Positions 1 to 5,256 of a stretch of 33,516 nucleotides of DNA are shown here, one piece after another. Below the pieces are notes generated by a model, which did no database searches, was not told the origin of the DNA, and saw nothing but the letters and a program-made list of their open reading frames with translations. This DNA comes from an uncultured Bacilli bacterium. GTDB lineage: Bacteria > Bacillota_I > Bacilli_A > RF39 > UBA660. A program made the translations under genes and the position numbers. The DNA lies in the NCBI GenBank assembly GCA_947626595.1, contig CANQST010000009.1, forward strand, positions 1 through 33,516, written 5' to 3'. Position 1 is the first letter of the stretch. Each line of letters starts with the position of its first letter.

Positions 1-3
1 CAT
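1..3 (-). CDS. start codon of a gene leaving the window (partial)
   Basis: On the minus strand an ATG lies at the very edge (3 to 1), preceded at positions 11-17 by AAGGTGG, a good ribosome binding site at about 7 nt spacing. Only the start codon is inside the window, so nothing can be said of the product. A TATTAT box (35-40) lies upstream but no clear -35 accompanies it. Confidence 0.35.
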
Positions 4-44
4 TATATTACCACCTTTTTTTCTTTACATATTAATAATAACAT

Positions 45-71
45 AAAAAACGCATAATTTCTCATGCGTTT
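45..71 (-). terminator. intrinsic terminator-like hairpin
   Basis: Perfect 8-bp stem AAACGCAT/ATGCGTTT (48-55 with 64-71) with an 8-nt loop; read on the minus strand it ends in six T. It would stop transcription arriving from the right before the gene that starts at the left edge. A second, imperfect hairpin (83-107, arms AAATGC and GCATTT with an inner CGTT/AACG) has no T-run. Nothing else is recognisable between 72 and 161 apart from a short A/T palindrome at 141-158. Confidence 0.5.
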
Positions 72-206
72 ATCCTGACAATAAATGCCCGTTTTCAACG
101 AGCATTTAGTTCCTTATTATCGATTTTTTCTTCTTACGAGAATTAAATTTTTAATTCAACGCCTAAAATTAAGCTAATAACTTCTTATAAAAGTCTATTG
201 AAGCAC

Positions 207-235
207 TTGATTTTATATGTGATAAATAGTATACT
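207..235 (+). promoter_or_regulatory. sigma-A promoter of toxin gene, copy 1
   Basis: TTGATT (207-212), 17-nt spacer, TATACT (230-235). The predicted start near 242 leaves a leader of about 60 nt before the GTG start at 303. Confidence 0.75.
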
Positions 236-256
236 TTTTTATAGGGAGTATCAGTT

Positions 257-293
257 GTTGAGTGTCTACCTCCAATCTTTATAGAAAGGAGGT
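257..293 (+). promoter_or_regulatory. structured leader: masked ribosome binding site and 5'-3' pairing arm, copy 1
   Basis: ACCTCC (268-273) is the exact complement of GGAGGT (288-293), the ribosome binding site of the 30-codon ORF, so a 14-nt-loop hairpin would hide it. The overlapping segment 257-271 is also complementary over 15 positions (13 Watson-Crick, 2 G-U) to 435-449 in the 3' end of the same transcript. The two pairings compete for ACCT. Such 5'-3' closure and ribosome-site masking are typical of type I toxin mRNAs. Confidence 0.65.
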
Positions 294-302
294 TTGATAA
301 AA

Positions 303-395
303 GTGAAAACTAAGACTTTTGTTATAAAAGTTCTAAATCTCACCGCTATCATTTTATTTCTCCTTATCATTATGATAGTAGTAATAAAAAAATGA
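303..395 (+). CDS. 30-aa hydrophobic peptide, putative type I toxin, copy 1
   Basis: GTG start 9-10 nt after a perfect AGGAGG (287-292), then 30 codons and TGA. The peptide begins MKTKTFVIK, continues with an uninterrupted hydrophobic segment (residues 10-28, rich in Leu, Ile and Val) and ends in KK. That is the architecture of membrane-acting type I toxins (TxpA, Fst and holin-like toxin families), though exact family membership cannot be asserted without a search. Support comes mainly from context: its own sigma-A promoter, a long structured leader that can mask the ribosome site, its own terminator, and an oppositely directed RNA gene overlapping its 3' end. The ORF is identical in a second tandem copy at 697-789. 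An alternative is a small membrane regulator or bacteriocin-like peptide without toxicity. Confidence 0.7.
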   Translation: MKTKTFVIKVLNLTAIILFLLIIMIVVIKK

Positions 396-423
396 CACTT
401 AATTCGCATTTGAATTAAATGTC
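386..423 (-). terminator. terminator of antisense RNA, copy 1
   Basis: Stem GACACTTAATTC (394-405) against GAATTAAATGTC (412-423), loop GCATTT, then seven T on the minus strand. Confidence 0.7.
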
Positions 424-434
424 TTCCTAACATT

Positions 435-476
435 GGGTAGACATTCAACATAGCAAAACTGAATGCTCCCTTTTTT
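435..476 (+). terminator. terminator of toxin mRNA, copy 1
   Basis: GGG-T-AG-A-CATTCA (435-447) pairs with TGAATG-CT-CCC (460-470) leaving two single-base bulges, followed by TTTTTT (471-476). Its 5' arm overlaps the 435-449 segment that can pair with the leader, so termination hairpin and 5'-3' closure are alternative folds. Confidence 0.65.
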
Positions 477-504
477 ATTTTATGCAAGTTCCCTTGACAC
501 ATTC

Positions 505-533
505 ATAATAACATAAAAACGTAACTTTTTCAA
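505..533 (-). promoter_or_regulatory. sigma-A promoter of antisense RNA, copy 1
   Basis: Read on the minus strand: TTGAAA (533-528), 17-nt spacer, TATTAT (510-505). Confidence 0.7.
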
Positions 534-600
534 GTACGTTTTACTATTTTTAGTACCTAAAATTAAGCTAATAACTTCTTATAAAAGTCTATTGAAGCAC

Positions 601-629
601 TTGATTTTATATGTGATAAATAGTATACT
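601..629 (+). promoter_or_regulatory. sigma-A promoter of toxin gene, copy 2
   Basis: TTGATT (601-606), 17-nt spacer, TATACT (624-629); identical to copy 1. Confidence 0.75.
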
Positions 630-650
630 TTTTTATAGGGAGTATCAGTT

Positions 651-687
651 GTTGAGTGTCTACCTCCAATCTTTATAGAAAGGAGGT
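651..687 (+). promoter_or_regulatory. structured leader, copy 2
   Basis: ACCTCC (662-667) can pair with the ribosome binding site GGAGGT (682-687), and 651-665 can pair with 833-847 in the 3' end, as in copy 1. The long-range pairing is preserved although the region before 833 has diverged and carries 4 extra bases. Confidence 0.65.
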
Positions 688-696
688 TTGATAAAA

Positions 697-789
697 GTGA
701 AAACTAAGACTTTTGTTATAAAAGTTCTAAATCTCACCGCTATCATTTTATTTCTCCTTATCATTATGATAGTAGTAATAAAAAAATGA
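697..789 (+). CDS. 30-aa hydrophobic peptide, putative type I toxin, copy 2
   Basis: Identical at nucleotide level to the ORF at 303-395: GTG start after AGGAGG (681-686), N-terminal MKTKTF, a single membrane-spanning segment, C-terminal KK, TGA stop. It has its own promoter, structured leader, terminator and antisense gene, so each tandem copy looks self-sufficient and neither shows an inactivating change. Identity of the coding parts with divergence of the antisense parts points to recent duplication or gene conversion. Confidence 0.7.
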   Translation: MKTKTFVIKVLNLTAIILFLLIIMIVVIKK

Positions 790-817
790 CACTTAATTCT
801 TCATTGAATTAAATGTC
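780..817 (-). terminator. terminator of antisense RNA, copy 2
   Basis: Same 12-bp stem as copy 1 (788-799 with 806-817), loop TTCATT, then seven T on the minus strand. Confidence 0.65.
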
Positions 818-832
818 TAAACAACATTAATT

Positions 833-874
833 GGGTAGACATTCAACTTACCAAAACTGAATGCTCCCTTTCTT
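833..874 (+). terminator. terminator of toxin mRNA, copy 2
   Basis: GGG-T-AG-A-CATTCA pairs with TGAATG-CT-CCC (858-868), followed by TTTCTT. The loop differs from copy 1. Confidence 0.6.
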
Positions 875-902
875 ATTTTATGCAAGTTCCCTTGACATAT
901 TC

Positions 903-931
903 ATAATAACATAAAAACGTAACTTTTTCAA
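903..931 (-). promoter_or_regulatory. sigma-A promoter of antisense RNA, copy 2
   Basis: Read on the minus strand: TTGAAA (931-926), 17-nt spacer, TATTAT (908-903). Confidence 0.7.
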
Positions 932-975
932 GTACGCTTTCTATTTTTTACTCGAATTCCGAGATTAATATCAAT

Positions 976-1062
976 TGGTGCTCATATCCGGACTTGAACC
1001 GGAACTTTCTTGCGAAAAATTGATTTTGAGTCAATCGCGTCTACCAATTCCGCCATATGAGC
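976..1062 (-). tRNA. tRNA-Leu (anticodon CAA)
   Basis: Class II tRNA of 87 nt. Acceptor GCTCATA pairs with TATGAGC, followed by discriminator A and an encoded CCA (978-976). The anticodon arm is ATTGA-CTCAAAA-TCAAT, giving anticodon CAA for UUG codons. A long variable arm of the Leu type and a TTCAAGT T-loop with a CCGG stem are present, as is the TGGTAGAC D-loop. Confidence 0.96.
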
Positions 1063-1075
1063 AAATCACAAGAAA

Positions 1076-1105
1076 ATTATATCATAATTTTCTTTTTCTA
1101 TACAA
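1076..1105 (-). promoter_or_regulatory. sigma-A promoter of tRNA-Leu
   Basis: TTGTAT (1105-1100), 18-nt spacer, TATAAT (1081-1076) preceded by TGA, i.e. an extended -10. Start point would be a few bases before the mature 5' end. Confidence 0.7.
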
Positions 1106-1112
1106 GCTTTTT

Positions 1113-1694
1113 CTAACTATTAATAATTTCCACATATTTAGATTTATATAAATCTTTTTCCTCGTCTTCTTCTTTAATATTATCTTCCAAAAACTCCCTC
1201 ATATCAGGTAAGTCTTCTATAGTCGCTAAACCAAAATAATCTAAAAACATTGAAGTCGTCTCATAAAGAATAGGTCTTCCTGGCAAATCACTTCTTCCCG
1301 TTTCTTTAATAAAGCCCTTCGCAATTAATTTTCTAATTAACTCCCTTGAGCCTACCCCTCTGATAGTATCAACTTGCACTCTAGTAATAGGTTCATTATA
1401 AGCAATAATTGCCAAAGTCTCCAAAGCAGCCTGACTTAAAGTATTAGTTTCCGGATTAAGTAACAGCTTTTGATAATACTCTCTATGTTCATACTTAGTT
1501 GTAAGTTTAAACTTATTTCCTAAAAAATCTATTCTTAATCCCCTATCTTCCGCTTCATAAGAAACCTTTAAATCTTTAATTAACTCCTTAGCTTCTTCAT
1601 TTGTTATATCTAAAACATCCATTATCTGTTCTAAACTCAAACCATCTTCACCAACAACAAATAATAATCCCTCTAAAATTGCCTTATTTTTCAT
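1113..1694 (-). CDS. scpB: segregation and condensation protein B
   Basis: ScpB is the winged-helix kleisin-associated subunit that, with ScpA, binds Smc to form bacterial condensin and drives chromosome segregation. The 193-aa product starts KNKAILEGLLFVVGEDG, matching the family N-terminus, and contains the conserved central segment LETLAIIAYNEPITR and the GRP(I)LYETT motif of the second winged helix. The ATG at 1694 is chosen because GAGGTGG precedes it; a GTG 12 nt upstream lacks a site. It overlaps the end of scpA by 11 bp, implying translational coupling. Length is that of Bacillus ScpB. Confidence 0.95.
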   Translation of the reverse strand: MKNKAILEGLLFVVGEDGLSLEQIMDVLDITNEEAKELIKDLKVSYEAEDRGLRIDFLGNKFKLTTKYEHREYYQKLLLNPETNTLSQAALETLAIIAYNEPITRVQVDTIRGVGSRELIRKLIAKGFIKETGRSDLPGRPILYETTSMFLDYFGLATIEDLPDMREFLEDNIKEEDEEKDLYKSKYVEIINS

Positions 1695-2406
1695 GTGCCA
1701 CCTCACAAATTATATCTTCAAAAGTACCCTCTTGCCTAATAACAAGTTCCCTATCTTTAGCCATTTCTAATATAGCCAAAAATGTTGCCACAATATACTC
1801 TTTACTTAAAACAGGAAACAACTCAAAGAAAGAAACTTTTTGCTTTTTCATTAATACTTTCTTAATATCATATCTCCTCGAAGAAACACTTATTTCATTA
1901 ACCGTAACCTTAGTCTTTAAAGGTTCACTTTCCTTCTTCCTTTGTAAATACTTCTTAAAAGCATCAATTAAATCATCTAAAGAAACATCCATTCTTATTT
2001 CCTTATCTTCATCAATATACTCTTTTATATTACTAGGAGCTTTTGTATATATCTCACTACGCAAGTTCTCTTTCTCATGTAATACCTTAGTAATTTCTTT
2101 ATAAGCTTGATACTCTAATAATCTATTTACTAACTCTTCTCTTGGATCTATCTCTTCTTCCTCTTCTTCTTTCTTTTCATTAGGAAGTAAAAGTCTTGAC
2201 TTAATCTCTAAAAGTTCCGATGCCATTACTAAATATTCACTCGCTATTTCTAAATTCATTTTTTCCTGTTGGTCCAAATAATCCATATACTGTTTAGTAA
2301 TTTCTTCTATTTCAATATTCATAATGTCCATCTTAGCTTCTTTTATCAAATGAAGAAGTAAATCTAATGGCCCTTCAAACTCATTTATTTTAAAATTCAC
2401 ATTCAT
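1684..2406 (-). CDS. scpA: segregation and condensation protein A
   Basis: ScpA is the kleisin that bridges Smc heads. The 240-aa product has the kleisin N-terminus (FKINEFEGPLDLLLHLIKEA) and a winged-helix C-terminus (FLAILEMAKDRELVIRQEGTF), joined by an acidic linker that includes a run of Glu. The ATG at 2406 has AAAGGTG 6 nt upstream; a GTG at 2415 lies inside the ribosome site region and is less likely. First gene of the scpA-scpB operon, transcribed from the promoter at 2428-2456. Confidence 0.95.
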   Translation of the reverse strand: MNVNFKINEFEGPLDLLLHLIKEAKMDIMNIEIEEITKQYMDYLDQQEKMNLEIASEYLVMASELLEIKSRLLLPNEKKEEEEEEIDPREELVNRLLEYQAYKEITKVLHEKENLRSEIYTKAPSNIKEYIDEDKEIRMDVSLDDLIDAFKKYLQRKKESEPLKTKVTVNEISVSSRRYDIKKVLMKKQKVSFFELFPVLSKEYIVATFLAILEMAKDRELVIRQEGTFEDIICEVAHEK

Positions 2407-2427
2407 AACTAACACCTTTTCTAAAAC

Positions 2428-2456
2428 ATTATATCATTATTTGAAAAATTTAACAA
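2428..2456 (-). promoter_or_regulatory. sigma-A promoter of scpA-scpB
   Basis: TTGTTA (2456-2451), 17-nt spacer, TATAAT (2433-2428) with TGA before it. Its -35 lies inside the spacer of the oppositely directed promoter at 2441-2469. Confidence 0.75.
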
Positions 2457-2469
2457 ACTACTATATACT
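2441..2469 (+). promoter_or_regulatory. sigma-A promoter of the RNHCP gene
   Basis: TTGAAA (2441-2446), 17-nt spacer, TATACT (2464-2469). It overlaps the scpA promoter on the other strand, so the two would exclude each other on one DNA molecule. Confidence 0.7.
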
Positions 2470-2492
2470 ACTTATTGGAAGTGATAATTATT

Positions 2493-2795
2493 ATGAAAAA
2501 TTTTTTAATGCGTGACGAAGCCTTTATATGTGAAAACTGCCATAAAGAAGTTAAAGCCCTAAACTATACTGCTAGAGACCATTGCCCTTTCTGCCTTTAT
2601 TCCAAACATGTTGACATCAATCCAGGAGATAGAGCTAATACTTGTCATGGCCTACTTAAACCTATTGGTATAGAAAAATTTAAAGATACTTATAAAATTA
2701 TTTATAAATGTGAAAAATGTAATAAATTACACAAAAATATCACCGCTAAGGATGATAACATGGATTTAATAATAGAATTATCTACTAATAATTAA
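2493..2795 (+). CDS. RNHCP domain protein
   Basis: A 100-aa zinc-ribbon-like protein of the RNHCP family, whose biochemical role is not established. Seen here: CxxC (CENC) near residue 13, the family signature as ARDHCPFCLYSKHVD with Asp in place of the usual Asn of RNHCP, PGDRANTCHGLLKPIG, and a second CxxC (CEKC). The four Cys pairs suggest two metal sites. ATG at 2493 is taken because GGAAGTGAT lies just upstream; a TTG at 2475 is unlikely. It converges on spoVAE: the stop codons overlap within TTAA at 2792-2795. Confidence 0.85.
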   Translation: MKNFLMRDEAFICENCHKEVKALNYTARDHCPFCLYSKHVDINPGDRANTCHGLLKPIGIEKFKDTYKIIYKCEKCNKLHKNITAKDDNMDLIIELSTNN

Positions 2796-3142
2796 TTTTT
2801 AGGTTTAAATATTAAACTAAATACAAAAGAAAAAATAATTGCGGCCGTTATCCCCGTCGCCGTTAAGTCAAACATTCCCATCAAAAGCCCCATAAAGCCC
2901 ATAGAATTACTCTTAGCTAAAGCTCCATGAATTAAAGAATGACCAAAACTAGTTATTGGAATTAATGCACCTCCACCTACTTTTTTAATTATAAAGTCAT
3001 ATATACTAAAAGTATCTAAGAATGCTCCGATAACAACAAATAAGCTAGTTATATGACCAGGCGTTAACTTAGAATTATCTAAAATCAATTGACCCATTAG
3101 ACAGATAAAACCACAAAACAAAAAAGAATTAAAATATAACAT
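2792..3142 (-). CDS. spoVAE: stage V sporulation protein AE (dipicolinate channel)
   Basis: SpoVAE is a small membrane subunit of the SpoVA channel that moves calcium-dipicolinate into the forespore and releases it in germination. The 116-aa product is nearly all membrane helices and carries the family features LTPGHITSLFVVIGAFLD and GGGALIPITSFGHSLIHGA. ATG at 3142 has GGAGG 7 nt upstream and overlaps the spoVAD stop as TAATG. Last gene of a reduced C-D-E spoVA set; spoVAA, AB, AF are not present, as in clostridial minimal operons. Corresponds to the AEB-type subunit of Bacillus. Confidence 0.9.
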   Translation of the reverse strand: MLYFNSFLFCGFICLMGQLILDNSKLTPGHITSLFVVIGAFLDTFSIYDFIIKKVGGGALIPITSFGHSLIHGALAKSNSMGFMGLLMGMFDLTATGITAAIIFSFVFSLIFKPKN

Positions 3143-4134
3143 TAAACCGCCTCCAAACTAATTGCGTGCGCAATAGAATAAATATTTTGCTTTTGATAAA
3201 CCAAAGTCGGTGAAAACAAAGCTCCCGTTGCGACAACTAAAACTCTTTTTAGTTTTTTTTCTTTTAATAAACTATAAATATAAGAAAATGTTACTAAAGC
3301 ACTACATGCTGGACCAGAACCACCTGCTTTTACCTCTTTTTGTAAAGCTAAATCATAAAGCATAACTCCACAATCATTATAATTATCTTTTAAATCAACT
3401 TTATAAGTATCAAGCATATACTCTATAACTATTTCCTTACCATATTTACCTAAGTCTCCTGTTACAATCAAATCATAATCCTTAGGACTTCTACCCGTTT
3501 CTTCAAAATGTACTTTCATTGTATCTATCGCACTAGGTGCCATTACTTTTCCCATATCATTAGGATCATTTTGGTTCATATCAACTATTCTCCCCAAAGT
3601 TGCGCACTCCACTTTAACATCAGTCTTCTCCAAACTAAGTAGACAAGCCGTTGCCCCTGTTGCGGTAAATGTCGCACTATCTGGTCTAGGAGAACCATAC
3701 TCTGTTGGATTACGAAACTGTTTTTCACTACTCATATTATGAGAAGAAACCAAAGTAACTACATTTTCTACCCTTTTACTGTCTAAAAAATTAGACCCCA
3801 CTATCATACCTAAAACACTGCTACTACAAGCTCCATATATTCCAATAAAAGACTTTCCTACATTACAAGAACCATAAGTAGTAGCAGTTATTTGATTTAA
3901 AAGATCTCCACCTACTATTAAATCAATATCTTCTTTTTTTAAAGACGTCTTTTTCATAAGCATTATTAAAGCATCTTTAACTAATTTTATCTCTGCTAAT
4001 TCAAAAGAACTCTCTTTAAAATATAAATCATTATAAGTCTTATCAAAATACTTTTTCAAAGGACCATCCTTTTCGTATGGTCCCGCTATTGTAGCTGTTT
4101 CCTTTATATAAACATTATCATACTTAAAAGTCAT
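3142..4134 (-). CDS. spoVAD: stage V sporulation protein AD
   Basis: SpoVAD is the soluble, dipicolinate-binding subunit of the SpoVA channel, with a thiolase/ketosynthase-like fold. The 330-aa product matches that family in length and shows YGACSSSVLG around Cys103 in the position of the thiolase nucleophile, a VEIPS-like GYGSPR/TATGATACLLS core and a C-terminal ATGALFSPTLVYQ segment. ATG at 4134 has GGAGGGG upstream and overlaps the spoVAC stop (ATGA). Cotranscribed with spoVAC and spoVAE. Confidence 0.93.
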   Translation of the reverse strand: MTFKYDNVYIKETATIAGPYEKDGPLKKYFDKTYNDLYFKESSFELAEIKLVKDALIMLMKKTSLKKEDIDLIVGGDLLNQITATTYGSCNVGKSFIGIYGACSSSVLGMIVGSNFLDSKRVENVVTLVSSHNMSSEKQFRNPTEYGSPRPDSATFTATGATACLLSLEKTDVKVECATLGRIVDMNQNDPNDMGKVMAPSAIDTMKVHFEETGRSPKDYDLIVTGDLGKYGKEIVIEYMLDTYKVDLKDNYNDCGVMLYDLALQKEVKAGGSGPACSALVTFSYIYSLLKEKKLKRVLVVATGALFSPTLVYQKQNIYSIAHAISLEAV

Positions 4135-4574
4135 AAAGCCCCTCCAATAAAATATCTAATCATACCAAAAAACCAAGCCGCAACTACTCCATATAAAATA
4201 ACAGAACCCGCTAATTTAAAGATATTCATACCTATCCCATAGACTAATCCTTCTTTTTTATAATCCATCGCACTACTCGTCATAGCATGAGCAAATCCCG
4301 TTATTGGAATAAGAAGTCCACATTTAAAACGATTAACCAATTTATCAAAAAAGCCTAAAGCTGTAAATAAACTCGCAATAAAAATAAAAGTAACTATCAT
4401 AATACTAGTCGCATCATTTCTTGAAATATCAAAAATACTACTATAAAAATTAATTAATCCTTCAGCTAAAGCTCCTAATATTCCACCAGATACAAACGCA
4501 ACTATTCCATTTTTTCCCTTATTTTCACTAGCTTTATGATTAGAAGCAATCCTTTCATACCTTAAGTCTTTCAT
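4131..4574 (-). CDS. spoVAC: stage V sporulation protein AC
   Basis: SpoVAC is the mechanosensitive-like membrane subunit of the SpoVA dipicolinate channel. The 147-aa product has a hydrophilic N-terminal 30 residues followed by three to four membrane segments and the motif CGLLIPITGFAHAMTSSAMDYKKEGLVYG shared (in variant form) with SpoVAE, in agreement with their common origin. ATG at 4574 is preferred to a TTG at 4601 because GGTGAT precedes it. First of the spoVA genes, 37 bp plus leader after sigF, with a hairpin and a forespore-type promoter candidate between. Confidence 0.9.
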   Translation of the reverse strand: MKDLRYERIASNHKASENKGKNGIVAFVSGGILGALAEGLINFYSSIFDISRNDATSIMIVTFIFIASLFTALGFFDKLVNRFKCGLLIPITGFAHAMTSSAMDYKKEGLVYGIGMNIFKLAGSVILYGVVAAWFFGMIRYFIGGAL

Positions 4575-4588
4575 ACTATCACCATTAC

Positions 4589-4618
4589 TAATATGAAACA
4601 AATAGAAAAAAAAATACC
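4589..4618 (-). promoter_or_regulatory. possible forespore (sigma-G/F type) promoter for spoVAC-D-E
   Basis: Minus-strand GGTATT (4618-4613), 17-nt spacer, CATATTA (4595-4589). The -10 fits the sigma-G pattern CATnnTA and the -35 partly fits GnATA. The predicted start would fall only a few bases before the GGTGAT ribosome site, which weakens the case. Confidence 0.3.
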
Positions 4619-4634
4619 TAAGTTTAAGTATTTT
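4603..4634 (-). terminator. weak hairpin with T-run after sigF
   Basis: AAAATAC/GTATTTT stem (4628-4634 with 4611-4617), 10-nt loop, followed by a run of nine T on the minus strand. It overlaps the sigF stop codon. The stem is almost all A-T, so termination would be partial at best. Confidence 0.4.
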
Positions 4635-5256
4635 CTAATTTTACTCTTAATTTTTTTAATACCTTAGCCTCTTTCCTTGATACTTGGACTTGGCTCATTC
4701 CTAATTCCTTACTAGCTTCACTTTGCGTTAGCTCTTCATAATATCTTTTTAAAACAATTCTTTTTTCTTCTTCATTTAACTGTCCTAATGCAACTTTTAA
4801 ATCAAGTATTTCAGGACTTAAAGAGCTATCTTCTACTTTAAAAGAGCTATTATATTCTAATTCCTCATTATCAATATTAACTACTTCACTAATACTTAAA
4901 GCTTCTTCTATCTTTTCTTCTTCTATTTCTAAAAACAAAGCTATCTCTAAATTACTTGGACTTCTTCCCAGTCGTTGTGTCATTATCTCTTTAGTTTTAA
5001 TTATCTTTTGCTTTAATCTAAGTAAATCTCTACTTAATTTTAAAGAACTACTCTCTCTAATATACTTATTTACTTCCCCTAAAATATAATAATAAGCATA
5101 AGTGGAAAACTTAGTATTAAAACTACTATTATAATTCTTATAAGCTTCTATTAAGCCAATCATACCTACTTGAAATAAATCTTCTTTATCAAATCTATTA
5201 GTATATTTACTTATAACACTATATATTAATCTTTCATAATTAAGTAATTCTTCCAT
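4624..5256 (-). CDS. sigF: forespore RNA polymerase sigma factor (SigF-like)
   Basis: A sigma-70 family factor of the SigF/SigG/SigB group. Region 2 is seen as DKEDLFQVGMIGLIEAYKN and FSTYAYYYILGEVNKYIR, region 3 as SRDLLRLKQKI...RLGRSPSNLEIA, and region 4.2 as LTQSEASKELGMSQVQVSR. Position between a SpoIIAA homologue and spoVAC identifies it as spoIIAC/sigF rather than sigG. At 210 aa it is some 40 residues shorter than Bacillus SigF, the loss being at the N-terminus, where it begins just 7 residues before the 'LIYSV' helix. The start codon overlaps the spoIIAA stop (TAATG). The usual spoIIAB gene is not between them. Confidence 0.85.
   Translation of the reverse strand: MEELLNYERLIYSVISKYTNRFDKEDLFQVGMIGLIEAYKNYNSSFNTKFSTYAYYYILGEVNKYIRESSSLKLSRDLLRLKQKIIKTKEIMTQRLGRSPSNLEIALFLEIEEEKIEEALSISEVVNIDNEELEYNSSFKVEDSSLSPEILDLKVALGQLNEEEKRIVLKRYYEELTQSEASKELGMSQVQVSRKEAKVLKKLRVKLENT

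Larger units (their letters stand above)
386..498 (-). ncRNA. antisense RNA (putative RatA-like antitoxin), copy 1
   Basis: A sigma-A promoter on the minus strand (505-533) predicts a start near 498. Transcription would run leftward through the toxin 3' untranslated region and stop at a 12-bp hairpin (394-405 with 412-423, one mismatch) followed on this strand by seven T (386-392). The predicted RNA is about 113 nt and is complementary to the last bases of the toxin ORF and its whole 3' untranslated region, including the segment used for 5'-3' closure. Convergent, 3'-overlapping arrangement as in txpA-ratA of Bacillus subtilis. Inferred from sequence only. Confidence 0.65.
780..896 (-). ncRNA. 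antisense RNA (putative antitoxin), copy 2
   Basis: Predicted from the minus-strand promoter at 903-931 (start near 896) to the terminator stem 788-799/806-817 with T-run at 780-786; about 117 nt. It differs from copy 1 mainly in hairpin loops (TTCATT in the terminator loop) and in the linker between the two hairpins, the positions that normally seed sense-antisense contact, so the two antitoxins may be partly specific for their own mRNA. Confidence 0.65.
162..949. repeat. tandem direct repeat, two ~394-bp copies
   Basis: Copy 1 spans 162-555 and copy 2 spans 556 to about 949, abutting directly. The first 244 bp (162-405 against 556-799), covering promoter, leader, ribosome binding site and the 30-codon ORF, read as identical. 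Differences are confined to the last ~145 bp: the 6-nt loop at 406-411 (GCATTT against TTCATT), the stretch before GGGTAG (4 nt longer in copy 2), a terminator loop, and scattered bases near the antisense promoter. Each copy is a complete toxin-antitoxin-like unit. Confidence 0.95.

Noticed and set aside
266-502. 78-codon open frame on the minus strand across the first repeat copy
   Set aside because: It covers the toxin gene and the antisense RNA on the opposite strand, has no ribosome site, and is not kept open in the second copy. It is a shadow of the RNA structure.
1601-2104. 167-codon plus-strand frame over scpA/scpB
   Set aside because: Antisense shadow of well-identified genes, with no start signals.
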